From the IMG/VR virus record IMGVR_UViG_3300010430_000130, positions 1-43,586 of that record: a stretch of 43,586 bases of DNA; one strand, written 5' to 3'. This document shows positions 7,329-19,000 of the stretch, piece after piece. Both the position numbers and the translations under genes were made by a program. A model generated the notes under the pieces. That model did not search any database. It worked only from the letters and a program-made list of their open reading frames with translations, and was not told where the DNA came from. Every line of letters starts with the position of its first letter. Position 1 is the first letter of the stretch. The DNA is from a virus.

Positions 7329-8705
7329 ATGGCTGGAGCACTCCGAAGAGAACCAAGACGACTAGGCTCCCGCTCGGGGGATCTGAAGAGAGCGGCACGT
7401 TCCATCAAGCGTGGCGGGGGTGACCCAACACGAGTCCTAGAGCAGGCAGCATTGGCCAAAGTCGGCGAGCGGGGCATCCGTTCGGCGGACGAGAACACCG
7501 CCATCCGGGACTTCCGGAACCGCAGTCGGGCTGGACAACTGGAGCAACAACGTCGGGGCCTGGTCGGTAAAGAACGGGAGGATGTTGAGGATGCTGAGGG
7601 TGAAGCTCCTCCTGCAATTGGAGGGGGCAACCGAGCCCTCAACCAAGGAGCTGCGGATAGGCGGGCAGACGCCACGCCAGAAGATCTTGTCAGCGGGGGT
7701 TCGGATAGTAACTCTACCTTTTTCGCGGAACCTGCGGAGAGAAAGCTGAGTTCCCCTGCCCGACGTGGTCTGAACAACTTCTCCGAAAGAGCTTTGGCAG
7801 TTGGGAAGGAGGAGTCCTCCGCCAGCTCCCGCCCTGTCATGTCCAAGATCAATGGTAGGGAAGGGAGTGGGGTCTTGGCATCCATGCGTAAGGAGTCCGA
7901 ACCCCGGAAGTTTGGGTCGGACATCGCCAAGCGGAACATGGACCCAGAGACCGGAGGTTCCTTCGAGAACGCACTCGCCGACTACCGGAGTCGGGAGCAG
8001 ACCGACGACATGGAGAGGGGACAACGGGACCGAGAAGGTGCCCTGTCCTCCGACGATGTGACTCCCGAAGCCGGACCGAAACAGGACTGGGTCGGCAGGT
8101 CGCGTGAGCGACTCGCCCCAACGAGTCTCGGCGAACGCAGCGACGAGGTGGAGGTAGCAACCATGGGTGACACTTTCGAGGACATAAGTTTCCGCACCAA
8201 GGAACGCTCCACAGCAGGAGCTGAAGCGGGGTCGAACCGGCAGTTGTCCAGTGGTATGGCGAGACCTTCGTTGGACAACCCTCGTGTGAATGCCCCGACC
8301 CCACAGATCGACATGGACACCGAGTTCGGTGATGAAACTCCTAAGTCTTTCTTCGAGACCGGCCTCGCCGCCTCCCAAGAAGAGAACGCTACCAACGCAC
8401 TTCGCATGAGTAGGCATCAAGCCAGGGTCCGCGCAGACCAGGCCCAAATGGACAAGGGTCTCGCAGAAGCCGCCGGTAAAGTGGGGGACGCCGTGACGGC
8501 AATCCCTTCTCTACTCCGCTCCCGCCGGGACGCCTTCACGGATACCTTCGCCCGTGAGCAAGGGAAGGACTTGAAGGCCCCGCTCCGATCCCTCGCCCTC
8601 GCGGCGACGAGACCCCGGGCGAGCACACCACTCGAAAAACAAAAGCTCGCGAAGAAGAAGAAGACAGCCTTCGATCTCGACCGGGCAATGAACCTCTCAA
8701 AATAA
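7329..8705 (+). CDS. Arg/Ser/Gly-rich, mostly disordered protein; probable virion protein
   Basis: A 458-residue hydrophilic protein with few hydrophobic segments and many R, S, G, E and D residues. It reads as intrinsically disordered from end to end, with short helical stretches near the C-terminus (NALRMSRHQARVRADQAQMD, about 357-376) and a basic tail KLAKKKKT. No enzyme motif is visible. It lies 33 bases after the large terminase and 8 bases before a coiled-coil protein, and the block ends at a terminator. Similar disordered proteins in this position are often internal virion or head-completion proteins, but that is an inference from context only. Confidence 0.8.
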   Translation: MAGALRREPRRLGSRSGDLKRAARSIKRGGGDPTRVLEQAALAKVGERGIRSADENTAIRDFRNRSRAGQLEQQRRGLVGKEREDVEDAEGEAPPAIGGGNRALNQGAADRRADATPEDLVSGGSDSNSTFFAEPAERKLSSPARRGLNNFSERALAVGKEESSASSRPVMSKINGREGSGVLASMRKESEPRKFGSDIAKRNMDPETGGSFENALADYRSREQTDDMERGQRDREGALSSDDVTPEAGPKQDWVGRSRERLAPTSLGERSDEVEVATMGDTFEDISFRTKERSTAGAEAGSNRQLSSGMARPSLDNPRVNAPTPQIDMDTEFGDETPKSFFETGLAASQEENATNALRMSRHQARVRADQAQMDKGLAEAAGKVGDAVTAIPSLLRSRRDAFTDTFAREQGKDLKAPLRSLALAATRPRASTPLEKQKLAKKKKTAFDLDRAMNLSK

Positions 8706-8712
8706 CCTGACC

Positions 8713-9642
8713 ATGCCAGCAAAAGAATTTTCCTTCGAGCAGGACATTGCTCCCCATGCCTCCAATTTCTTCCGGGAGATCGGGCGCGACCGGAACCTGT
8801 CCACCTCCGCAAGACAGCAGCTCCAAGGGGATATGCTCGGGGGCGTCACGGAGATCGAGACCCAACGACTCAAGCTCCAGGGAGAGCGTGACCTTGGGCG
8901 CATGAGGAAGCTCCGGATCGCAGAGGGGGTCAGTGCCATGGAGGACGCCCGCGCACGCCGCATCCGGGAGGAGAACTCCCGCAGTGATGCACTCTCCTTG
9001 AAGAATCAACTCCAGGAACTCAACGCCTCTGATCTCACGGATGAGGAGAAGCGCGACCAACTTACCGGCCTCGAGATCACTCACTCGGGCAACCCCGACC
9101 TGTCTGTCGGCAGGCTCCTCGGAACCTACCGCTCCAGTCTCCCCAGGAGGGAGGCGTTCACCGCCACCCAGAAGGCCCATTTCGCAGCCAGTGGGGTTAG
9201 CGCAGAGACGATTGCTACGGGCGATCCCGTGGCAATCGGAAAGGAGTCGCGGGCTGCCGCCGGGGTACAGGCTACCCAAGTTCAGAAACAGAAAGAGGAA
9301 GCCATCCTCGCCAAGGACGCCCGGGCAGCTCGCAAACACCTCCTCACTGGGGAGATGGAGATGGCACCGGTGGTGATCCATACAGAAGGGCAACCTTCCT
9401 ACGTGGACAAGGATTCCGAACCCATCTGGATGACCGACGCCAGCACCATCTTCGCTGAAGAGGTTGTGAAGAATCTCGGAACAGAGGAAGAGAAGGCTCA
9501 GTTCAAGAGACTCAAGAACTCCCCCAGCGACTTCGCGAGGATGCGCCTCATAAACCGGATTCAGAACCGCGGTCTCGCTGGTTCTGTGTTCGGGGACCCT
9601 TCCGCCGAGCGTGCCCGAAGGCTCCTCGAAGGTGGCGAGTAA
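8713..9642 (+). CDS. Charged coiled-coil protein; probable virion protein
   Basis: A 309-residue protein dominated by charged helices. The segments at about 40-115 (TEIETQRLKLQGERDL, EDARARRIREENSR, LSLKNQLQELN) have heptad-like spacing consistent with coiled coil. A shorter region at 190-215 (QVQKQKEEAILAKDARAARK) is similar. No catalytic motif was recognised. It is the last gene of the terL block; a stem-loop terminator follows at 9704. It may be an internal or head-tail connection protein, judged only by neighbourhood and architecture. The start ATG has a C/A-rich leader (AATAACCTGACC) rather than a ribosome-binding site. Confidence 0.8.
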   Translation: MPAKEFSFEQDIAPHASNFFREIGRDRNLSTSARQQLQGDMLGGVTEIETQRLKLQGERDLGRMRKLRIAEGVSAMEDARARRIREENSRSDALSLKNQLQELNASDLTDEEKRDQLTGLEITHSGNPDLSVGRLLGTYRSSLPRREAFTATQKAHFAASGVSAETIATGDPVAIGKESRAAAGVQATQVQKQKEEAILAKDARAARKHLLTGEMEMAPVVIHTEGQPSYVDKDSEPIWMTDASTIFAEEVVKNLGTEEEKAQFKRLKNSPSDFARMRLINRIQNRGLAGSVFGDPSAERARRLLEGGE

Positions 9643-9703
9643 TCAATCGCTTGACACCCCGCGGATTACGTGTAGAAAGGACTCGCCATTGTTTTAGGCA
9701 TCT

Positions 9704-9752
9704 GGTCCCGGTGGAGGTTTTTCATGTTTCCCTCCCCGGGACCTTTCTCTTT
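9704..9752 (+). terminator. Stem-loop terminator between convergent operons
   Basis: GGTCCCGG (9704) pairs with CCGGGACC (ending 9743), extended by GGAG/CTCC past a bulged T, and is followed by TTTCTCTTT. It ends the plus-strand terL block; on the minus strand no T-tract follows, so it acts mainly in one direction. Confidence 0.75.
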
Positions 9753-9761
9753 ATCAGAGGC

Positions 9762-12700
9762 TCAGTCCAACCTCTGGTACCTCGCGTACTTCCGTGTCTC
9801 CTTGACCAGTGTGGCATGGGTGTCGGGGTTCTCTTTGCGGAGCGTCAGCATCCTCTCCGCAGGGAAGGTCGGTCTGTCCGTGACTCCCCGGATCGCTTTG
9901 AGGCTACGGTCTTTGGACATGCCGCTGTCTGTCATCAGAGGAATCTGCTGCGGGGTGGTGAGACCCAGGCTGTTGTACGCCTTGTGAATCCGATTGGCCT
10001 TTGACCACACCTTCACCCGAGCGGCGACCCCCGCCTTGACGAGCTTCGCTACATCGCCATCCGAGATCCCCCTTGGGGACATGATAGGTGCGGTGATCTG
10101 CCACAGCTCCCGGTTCTCTTTGGCGATGTTCCTGTAGGCGCGAGCCGCGAGGTCTTCGAGTCGGTGGACCCGGACCTTAGTCGGCAGTGCCATCCCGAGG
10201 ACAACTCCGAGCGGGGTTTCGAGGAACCCATCCTCGTCGCTCGGTGGTCTGTGGACAGCCTGACCGGCCTGAAGAAGTTTCTTCCCGAGAGCTGGGGTGT
10301 ACGCTCCGAGGAGGAGATGCTTGGACGCCTTCATAATCTTGGTCGGGAAGTCATCGACCTCCAACCAGATCGGCAGGCCGCGCGACTCGTCGAGGTTCCT
10401 GGAGACATCCAACATGGCACCTGCCGCGATGTTCTCTCCGAGGAACTCCTGAGACACGAACCGTCCGGCGATCTCTGGGATCTTGGTCACGTCTCCAGAC
10501 ATGAGGGTCTGGGTCAGAACGTCGAGCGGGAAGGAGAACAGGTTGGTGTAGGTCAGGTCGAGTGTCCGGAGCTTACCGTTCTCCTTGTCCATGAAGTACC
10601 AGAACGAGGTGTTCTTGGCGTACTCCGGCATGGCGGCACGGATCGCTTCGTCCTCCTCTTTGTCGATCCCCATCATGGTCTGGAGGATGATCGGCATGGC
10701 GACTGTCAACCCACCGTGGACGAGACCGGCAGAAGCGAGACGCCTCATACCGTGGTTCCGGAGCACGTCGTTCTTCTCCGCCCTCCCTCTGTTGAAGTCC
10801 TCGCGCCCGAGCTTGTAGGTGTTGACGATGGTCCGGAACATCTCCGTCTTGAACCGGATGAAGGGGGCGATCAACGCGGCGGCGGAGATCTCCGAGAATC
10901 CTTTGACTCCCTGTGAGGTCTCCGACTTGGAGCTGGTCACCATCTTCACCCGGCGAGCTGCTTCCTGCTTTGCTTCCAGCTCCGTATCGTAGATCTTGGC
11001 CCGCTTCAGCGCATCGAGTTCGGCCTCGAAGATCGCGGTGTTCACCCAGGTCTCGGTGATCTCTGCCGTTGCCTCAAGGCCACCCATGAACTTACCCCAT
11101 CCGTCACGACCACTCTTGAGGGCGGTCAACAACTTCGGAGTCACCTCCACACCCTTGCCCTTGATCCATTCGAGGGCGGCGTTCGGGTTCTCTTTGTATC
11201 TGGCGAAGAGGTCGTTGAGGTAGCTGACGTGGACACCGTCGCCAAGGACACGCAGGGCGGTAAGCTCTTCGATGTACTCCTCGGTCTCTTGGTCTACCTC
11301 GGACCCTATGGCGGAAGCGTAAGCAGCTTTCCAGGATTTCACCCCATTCTTGCTGAAGGGGTTCACCCCTTGGGCGAGGCCGACGAGAGTGGTTCCGATT
11401 ACGTTCCGGGTGTAGAACCCGGGGTTGCCGAGAGTCACGATCCCGAGAGAGGTCCCTGCCAGTCCGAGCATGGTGGAGTTGAGCTGATTGAAAGCCTTCC
11501 CCGCCGTGCTGTCCTGCATCTTCTTGGAGTTGTTGAAGGCTGCGTCCCATGCTTCCTTGTTCTCGGGGGAGGTGAAGTATCCATCGAGAGGGGCGTATGC
11601 TTGCGCGAGTGCCCCGGTCCCAACAACGGAGACCCACTTGGAGTACTTGTTGTTGGCTTTCTTCTGGGCCTCGGTGATGATCGTTCCCATCTCGAGACCG
11701 GCCTTCTTGGTGGCAGCGAGTTGCATCTGCGAGAAGAGGATACCCGACACGGATGCCAGTGTCTTGTTGGCGTTGAACCAAGGGTCCTCGATGGTCTCAA
11801 GGACGTTCTCAATCGCAGGCGGGAGGTTCATCTGGTGCAGGAATCGCTCGGTCTCCGTCTTGATACCTGAGTTTGACCCGGACATGTAACTCCCCTCGTG
11901 ACCCTTGACGAAGTCTTGGAACATCGTGGTCGCAGAGTCGTTCGTCGTGTCGAGTTCGGAGACCACATCCCTGAGGTTCGCATCTGGGGTGTGCTCGTGC
12001 TCCGGCAGCTTCTTGAGTTTCTCTATCTCGATGTCGATGATCTTCTCCTTGAAGAATGCGGTCAGCTCATCACGCGGGATCTCGTAGGTCGAGTCCTTCG
12101 CATCGAGCAACATCGCCGCCATCGCTGGGTCCTGGTGGAACCGGTACGAGCGGACGAGGTAGACTCCATTCTGCCTGTCGATGGTGGCTGAGAGGGATGG
12201 GCGATCCTCCTTGTACCACTGGGAGAGTCTCTCGGAGAACTCATCCGTGGTGTCCCTCATCCGAGTGACCCAGTCATAGGTCAAGGGCTTGGTGGCTTCG
12301 AGGATCTCAAGCGCGCTCGACTGGATGTTGCGGCGTCTCTCTGCCTCTTGGAACATCGAAGCACTCTTGGTGTCTTGCTCCCACTGCGCGACCTCATTGA
12401 TAGCGGCCTCCCGCTTCCTAGTGAACTCGGCATGGACCAGCTTGTACGTGTCGTTGGCTTTCTTCTTCGCGGAGTTCCGCTTCCGAAGGGTGTCCTTGTT
12501 CTCGGCTACCCGGATCTCTTCCTCGAGAACCTCCGCGGCATCGGCGATCTTAGTCAAACCAATCGCGTTGGCAGTCTCCATGCGGGTGTCGAACTCCGCT
12601 TGGATGGAGTGCTCCGCGCTTGGGGTGAGGAGGGGGGCGGAGTTACCGAGGGCTTGGTTGACCATGTCGATCTCCGGCTTCTCCTTCTTCATGGCCTTGT

Positions 12701-13001
12701 CGTAGAGCTTGTTGAGCTTCTTGAGCTTCTTCTCGATGACCGTCTTGAAGGCTTTGATGTCCGCCTTGATCGCGGAGATCGGACTCCGGAGGTCATCCCT
12801 CTGGGTGAACATGCGACCGAACCAGTTGGCGCGGTTCTGGTCGAGGTTCTCCTGGGCGATCACCCGGAGTTCATCCTCTGGGGTGTTCTTGTGCTCCGGC
12901 AACTTCCCGAGTTTGGCAATCTCAGCGTCAACCTCAACCTTACCCGAGTGAGTCTTCTCACCGTGGCGGATGTCTGCGAAAACGCTGTGCTTGAAGATCA
13001 C
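9762..13001 (-). CDS. Large virion/polyvalent protein, 1079 aa
   Basis: A 1079-residue protein coupled by ATGA to the 2519-residue gene upstream. The N-terminal third is highly charged and helical. It contains an internal repeat: EIAKLGKLPEHKNTPEDELR (27-46) returns as EIEKLKKLPEHEHTPDANLR near 325-345. The middle has Ala/Gly-rich hydrophobic segments (TMLGLAGTSLGIVTLGNPGF, then TRNVIGTTLVGLAQG). The C-terminal third carries amphipathic stretches such as AAALIAPFIRFKTEMFRTIV and SAGLVHGGLTVAMPIILQTM. This layout matches the C-terminal parts of large phage polyvalent or internal virion proteins that are injected with DNA and interact with membranes. No catalytic site was found. The call rests on size, composition and partner gene. 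Confidence 0.75.
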   Translation of the reverse strand: MIFKHSVFADIRHGEKTHSGKVEVDAEIAKLGKLPEHKNTPEDELRVIAQENLDQNRANWFGRMFTQRDDLRSPISAIKADIKAFKTVIEKKLKKLNKLYDKAMKKEKPEIDMVNQALGNSAPLLTPSAEHSIQAEFDTRMETANAIGLTKIADAAEVLEEEIRVAENKDTLRKRNSAKKKANDTYKLVHAEFTRKREAAINEVAQWEQDTKSASMFQEAERRRNIQSSALEILEATKPLTYDWVTRMRDTTDEFSERLSQWYKEDRPSLSATIDRQNGVYLVRSYRFHQDPAMAAMLLDAKDSTYEIPRDELTAFFKEKIIDIEIEKLKKLPEHEHTPDANLRDVVSELDTTNDSATTMFQDFVKGHEGSYMSGSNSGIKTETERFLHQMNLPPAIENVLETIEDPWFNANKTLASVSGILFSQMQLAATKKAGLEMGTIITEAQKKANNKYSKWVSVVGTGALAQAYAPLDGYFTSPENKEAWDAAFNNSKKMQDSTAGKAFNQLNSTMLGLAGTSLGIVTLGNPGFYTRNVIGTTLVGLAQGVNPFSKNGVKSWKAAYASAIGSEVDQETEEYIEELTALRVLGDGVHVSYLNDLFARYKENPNAALEWIKGKGVEVTPKLLTALKSGRDGWGKFMGGLEATAEITETWVNTAIFEAELDALKRAKIYDTELEAKQEAARRVKMVTSSKSETSQGVKGFSEISAAALIAPFIRFKTEMFRTIVNTYKLGREDFNRGRAEKNDVLRNHGMRRLASAGLVHGGLTVAMPIILQTMMGIDKEEDEAIRAAMPEYAKNTSFWYFMDKENGKLRTLDLTYTNLFSFPLDVLTQTLMSGDVTKIPEIAGRFVSQEFLGENIAAGAMLDVSRNLDESRGLPIWLEVDDFPTKIMKASKHLLLGAYTPALGKKLLQAGQAVHRPPSDEDGFLETPLGVVLGMALPTKVRVHRLEDLAARAYRNIAKENRELWQITAPIMSPRGISDGDVAKLVKAGVAARVKVWSKANRIHKAYNSLGLTTPQQIPLMTDSGMSKDRSLKAIRGVTDRPTFPAERMLTLRKENPDTHATLVKETRKYARYQRLD

Positions 13002-16000
13002 CTCCCATCGTCATCGAAGACGAGCTTGAAGGCGGTCCCTGCTTGGCGGACAGGCTTGGGTTTGCCTATGTCCTTCCACTCAGCTTCGTCAAACGCTAGC
13101 CCTCCATCTGGTCGTGCTGCTCCTGCCTCCTCTGGACGGCTAGGTCCTCGAGAACTGGCAGTCCCTGCAACTTCATCGCTGCTTCCCTGAGCTGGGAATC
13201 GTATGTTTCCTGGGTCAAGCCGTTCGGCGGCATCCTGGTAGTCTGCTTTCTCTCCCCTTGATGAGGTCGCACCGAACCTTGTGTAAAGATCTTTTTCATG
13301 GAACCAAAGGATCGCTTGCAAGTCTGCATTGGTCAAATCTATTCCACTATTTCTCAACTCTTTCTGGGTGGCTGCGAAGACCTCCCTCATCCAGACCCTG
13401 TGATGGGAGCTGTCCGGGGTGTCGGCTCCACCATCGAGAGTCTCGATGAACGCCTTGGCGGAGAGGTTCACGAGAGTCCGCTCCTCCTTGAGGAAGCCAC
13501 GGGCGGAGTACCCGTTCTTGGTTTGCTTGGCCCAGTCGTAGAGGACGGAGAGTCTGCTTCGGACATCGTTGGCGGAGGTCGCCCATCCCGAGTTCTTCTT
13601 GGTGTGGGCAAGGAGTTCTCCGATCTGCTTAACAACATCCTTGGGGACTCCCAAAGTTGGGTCCTCCACAAGCATCCGGAGCTTGGTGAGTAGTGCCTTC
13701 TCGGGGTTGAATGCCCCGAGGTCTCCACTCAGGCGAGCCATGGTCCGGCTGAACCACAGGTCCATGGTGACCGAGTCATACTGACCGTTGATGTTGGCGA
13801 AGAACGAACCGATCTTCGGTCCGAGGAAGGTGGCCTCGACGACCTCCTGCTCAGGGACTTCCTCGGAAGTTGTGACCCCATACTTCTTCTTCATCTGCTT
13901 GTAGGTGGTCTTCGAGAGCATGTCGTCCCGAGTCTTCTCCCATCCGTTATCGTTGAGAAGTTTGTTGAGCTTCTTGAAGGACTTGCGGACCGCCGCACCT
14001 CGCTCGTTGCGCTGGATATGGTAGTCCTCTGGGAGGGCACCATCTACTTTTGTGATGGCGTAGGCGTTGGCTGCGTCCTGCATGTTGGAGAATACATCCT
14101 GTCCGTTGGAGGTGATCGCGAGGATCGCGGAGAAGGTGAACCGTGCTTCCTCGGAAGTGCGAAGCTCAGGGAAAGTGTTCTCGATGGACTCGAACATCCC
14201 GGAGATCTTACCGCGGTACCAATCCTTTCCAGACCCATCCTTGGTCAGTGACCGGGCGGTCTCGTAGGCAAGGCTCTTGGCGAGGCCGCGGATGCTGCGG
14301 GTGTTGTCGAAGTTGTGCCACCCCATCTTGCGACCACGGTGGCGGGCCTTCCAGAGACCTGTGAGGAACTCGGAGAACTTGACTCTCCCCACCTTGGCGG
14401 TGCCCCTCTTGTTGAGGTTGGCGAGGATGAGATCGTTGCCTGCCTGCACGACACGCAACGTGGTGGGGTCGAGGTCCCCGAGGTCGCCACGATTGAGCAG
14501 TGGCTCACCGGCCAAGTCGATCAAAGAGCTGGTGTCCCCGGCTGGGCGAGGGTTATTGCGGAGGTACTCGGAGGCTTCCGCAAGCCCGGGGTCGGCGTCC
14601 GGCGGGATCTGCTTGAGGGTCGGGAAGACCATGGCCTGCGTGGCGTCCGGGTTGTTAGGATCGAAGTCCTTGACCGTGGAGCGGGTGCCATCGCGGAGGG
14701 TAGCGTGCATCGCCGCAAGCCTGTCCACTTGAACCGCGGTGGTGGTGTCGAACCTCTTCTGGAGACTGTTCCACATGGACTTGGCCGCTGCCTCCAGGTA
14801 GGAGAGGGTGCTCTTCTTGATCTCAGGGTTGGCGCGGAACTGGGCGAGACGTTCCTTGGACACGTTGCCGGTGACCGTGTTGTCGAGCAGATCGCGGAGG
14901 GGTTGCTCGTTCTCAGGGGAAGTGGTTGGGGTTTCTGCGGCAGTGCCAATCTGTTCGAGAGCGGACTCCGGAAGCAGTGCATATTTCTGAGTGGCGAACG
15001 GGCGGTCAACTGGGTTCACGAAACCAGGTTGTCCCTTCTTGATCGGGACCCCGTCACGGAGGAATGAGTCTGAGTAGTTCACCCATGAGTTTTGCCCACG
15101 TGTCTCGGTGGTGATGGCGCGGCGGGCGAGTGGGTCTTTGATCGTCTCAAGGTGCGCTCTCCATGCGGACTCCTCACCGATTGGTCCGAACGAGGAACCG
15201 AATGCGGCGTGTGCGATGTAGTCGTGGACTCCACGGAAGACATCATTCACCAGCATCGGACGACCGTTGAGGTCAACCAGTCCGGTGTCCTGGAGCATGG
15301 GGTGGGTACCATCCTCGAAGACGGCTGCGTTGTCCCCGAAGGTCTTCGCATCCGTCCCTTGAACCTGGAGGACTCCCGACTTCACCGCATCAACCATCTC
15401 AGAGGAGCTGTTGTACGGGGAGTCATCAACCACCTCGAAGGTGATACCTGCGTCCTGAATCGCTGAGTACTGTTCGAGAACCTCCTTGGCCAGGTTGGCG
15501 TAGGCTTGTGGGACTTCTGGGTCTGCACTCCCATCTTCCGGGAGGGCTTCGTACATCTTCGCGATCTGGTTCTGGAGATCCACTTGGTCCCGGGTCGCTG
15601 GACGCTGTTCAATATCCTTGGCCACGACGACCTTCCCCTTGGGGAGGAGGGCCTTGTATGTTTCGTACGCCTCCGGTGCGTGGTCTCGGGAAGGGGTGTT
15701 CTCAGGGGAGCCAGCACCCAACGCATCCTGGTGAGCCACGTCTCGGTTGACCAGGGCGTGTGCCTCATCCTCGGCCACCCACTTGTCGGCGAGTTCGACC
15801 TCGCGATGGAAGTCCTCGGCGTCGATGGTGTTCGTGTATCCCTCAGGGGTGATGCTCTGGAGGTAGGAATCGACGGAAGCTGGGGTCTCGAAGTCTGCCT
15901 CAGTGGCGACGACGGGGGCGTCCTCGATCTGCTTGAAGCGGATGTCGGGGGTCTCTTGGTTGAACCTCTCGGAGAGGGGGATCACGTTGCCGTCAGCATC

Positions 16001-19000
16001 ATAGGTGGCGGGGTCGGTGTCCGGCCACATGGAGTGCTTCGTGAAAGTGGGTTGCCCAATCTGGTCAAGCAATCCGATTAGCAGGTTGGCTTCCTTGTTG
16101 GCAGCATCCTTGACTTCTGTGCGATCACCAAAAAAGTTAGCTAATTCGGCGCGGACAGTTAGGTCCTCCACACTATCCTCGGTAACTTCTTGCACCGGCA
16201 TCTCACTGAGCATACTGGCGAGTTTGAAGATTTCCGACTTCTCGTCACCGAGGTTGCGGAGTTCTTTCTCCATGCGGGCATCTGGTTTAGTCTTCTGGAT
16301 AGCAACGGTTGCTTTGTTGAAGAGCATCTTTTCCGCATCAGTCATGTCGGCTGAACGTGCCAGCTCGGCACCCTGCGGGGAAGCCACGGAAAAGAAGAGG
16401 TCAGGGTCAGACTCCAATTCTGGGTAAGACGTTTCCCTGGTATTGAAGGGGTCGAGCTTCTCTAACAGTGCGGACAGTCTCTTCCACATGGGGAGTGCTC
16501 TATCGACCTGTGACCTGACATTGGTGTCAACCATCCGTTGTTGAGTCTCCACGTCCCCACTCTCGACCGCTTCCATGTAGGCAGCGTCTTGATCGGTGAT
16601 GGACTTCAGTGTCCCGTCCGTATCGCCGGTATCCACAGGACCCCACTGTCCGTCCTGCGACTCCATCAGGGAGATCATGTCTCCCATGACCTTGCTCAGT
16701 TCGTCCTTCTTGCCTACCTTGCCACCACGGACGAGTCCCACCAAGGTGTCGATGACAACCTGGAGCCAGTTCTTGTCACCCTCTTGGGTGAGGCGACTGA
16801 CCTCTTCTTGGAACGCCTTGTCCGTGAACATGTGGGTGATGAACTCGTCGGTGTTGGAGAGTGCGGTGGCGAACTTGGGGTCCGCGAGGGCGACCATGTT
16901 CTCCCGGATGCGGTCGAGCTTATTGACCAGGCCCGCCTGCTCCTTGTTCGGGTTGGACACAGACTCTTGGGTGGCCGCATGGAGAAGCTCGTGGAGCACG
17001 GTGTCCACGACTCCCGCATCATCGCCCCACCGTGGGTTGACGAGCACTTGGCCGGAGGACTTCAGGAACGCACCGGCAAAGGAGTTTCCTCCCATGTCCA
17101 CCGTGGTCATCGTCGTGCCATCCACCATGGTGGGGAAGCGGAGAAGGAGATCCGCGATCCCCTTGTGGAGGTCAGACCCGGACTTCGAGACTGACTCAAG
17201 GAAGGGGCGGGTGCCTTTGGCGAAGTTGTGGCTCTTCAAGATCCCTTTGTTCGCCTTGTGGATCTCCCGGCTCTTCGGGGTGTTGAAGCTCACGGCTCCG
17301 CCACCTGCTGCCAGGACGATGTCGGCGAACTGGTCGAGGGTCTTCGCTTTACCGAGGGCCTTGGTGAGCTTGGCCACCTTGGCCTTGCCTGCCTTGGTGC
17401 TGGCGGGCAGTGTGTCGATGGCAGTCTGGGCAGCGGCCTTGGCTTGCTGACCTGTGGTGAGTCGTGGACCCGCCGGAGTGCCGTGCATCATGGCAACGAC
17501 GACTGGCTCCTCGCGGGCGGCGTCGATGAAGAAGGCCGCATTGGCATCGGACATGCCGGTCACGTCAATCCCTTTGGCGGTGAGGTACTTGTCAATCGTT
17601 GCGCGGTTCTTGCGAACATGTTGACCTCGCTCTGCCATCGGGGCTGCGAGCACGGGGGCCAAGGACTTGGCCTCCTCTGGGGTGAGTGGGTCAGTGTCCT
17701 TCGGCTCGTAGAAGATGTCCTCTACGGGAAGGGGGTTCTCATCTGTACCGAGGTCCAGCTCCATCTGACCATCCACAGGGGTAGGACCTGTGTCTGGTTG
17801 TCCTTCAGGTAGCGTGTCCGTCGGCGTCCCTTGTAAGGGGAGATTTGGTTGTGAGGTTTGTGGGCCCGGGGTCTCGGCGGCGGGTGCCGGGAGACCTTCT
17901 GGGAGAACTTCGTTGCCCTCGACATCGAGGATCGGACTCTCGATGGCAGGAGCCTCGGTCCGGGGTACTTGGACACCGGTCTCCGGGTCGATCTGGAAGT
18001 CTCCGTCTACGGTAGGGATGCTTTGCGGAGTGCCAGGAACTCCATCTCCAGCTCCAGCCATTCCTGGGTCGCCTGCTTGCGGGATACCCCCTGCGCCAAC
18101 CGGCCCTTCAGGAAGGATTTCCGGGGTGGCGGGATTTTGAGGGGCTTGCTGTGGGAGTCCAAAGGCGAACCTTCGGAGGACTGCTGCGGTTTCTGGGCTG
18201 GTGTCATTGAGTCGTGTCGCGGTGTCGAGGGCCATCTCCATGCGGGCCTTCAGCTCTACGCTGCCGCTCGGTTTGGCTCCTGCAAAAGTCTCCTTGGTGA
18301 GGACAACACCGGAGCCCATGGCTGCACCTAGCAGACCGGCGTACCCAGCCTCCTTGACGGCGTCCATGATGTTGATCTCTTCGCCGGTCGCGATCTTCTC
18401 GTTGAAGTACTGACCCATCTGGTCGAGTGCTTCCTCCGCACCTTCTTCCAGACCGGGCTTGCCTATGGTCTTGAAGAACGAGGTGGCCGACTTCTTGTAG
18501 ACCGAGGCGAGCATGGATGTGGCACTCGCCATGTCGATGCCTTCTTTGACGGAGGGAGCCAGCTTGCCCCAGTCCGCCTTCATTCTGTTGTAGACCCCAC
18601 CGAGCTGGCGGCGGGTCATCCCGGAGTAGATCCGCTCCATACCTGCCTTACCGAGGAAGGAGAATCCACCCACCAGGGAGGTCGTAATCATACCGGAGAC
18701 CATGGAGGTCTTGAGAGATTTGTCGCGGAGTTCTTCTTGTGAGAACTTCGGTGTGCCGTCGGGGTTGGTCTGCGCTTCGAGGGTCGAGTAGATCGAGGCG
18801 TAGGTGGAGCCTGCACTGCGGGCGAAGGCGGTGCTCAAGTAACTCGATGTCACTGCGGTCTTGGTGAACCGCTTGGAGAGGTCCTGCCCCACCTTGGTCA
18901 GGATCTGCTCGACCCCAACCCCCTCGATGGCCTGCCTCTTGGCGTAGCCGGAGAGAAGTCCTTTGGCCTCGACGGAGAGGGACTCGCGGATCATGCCCTT

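Noticed and set aside
7437-8447. 336-codon minus frame over the disordered protein
   Set aside because: It is antisense to a gene in a continuous plus-strand block and shows no domain; considered a shadow.
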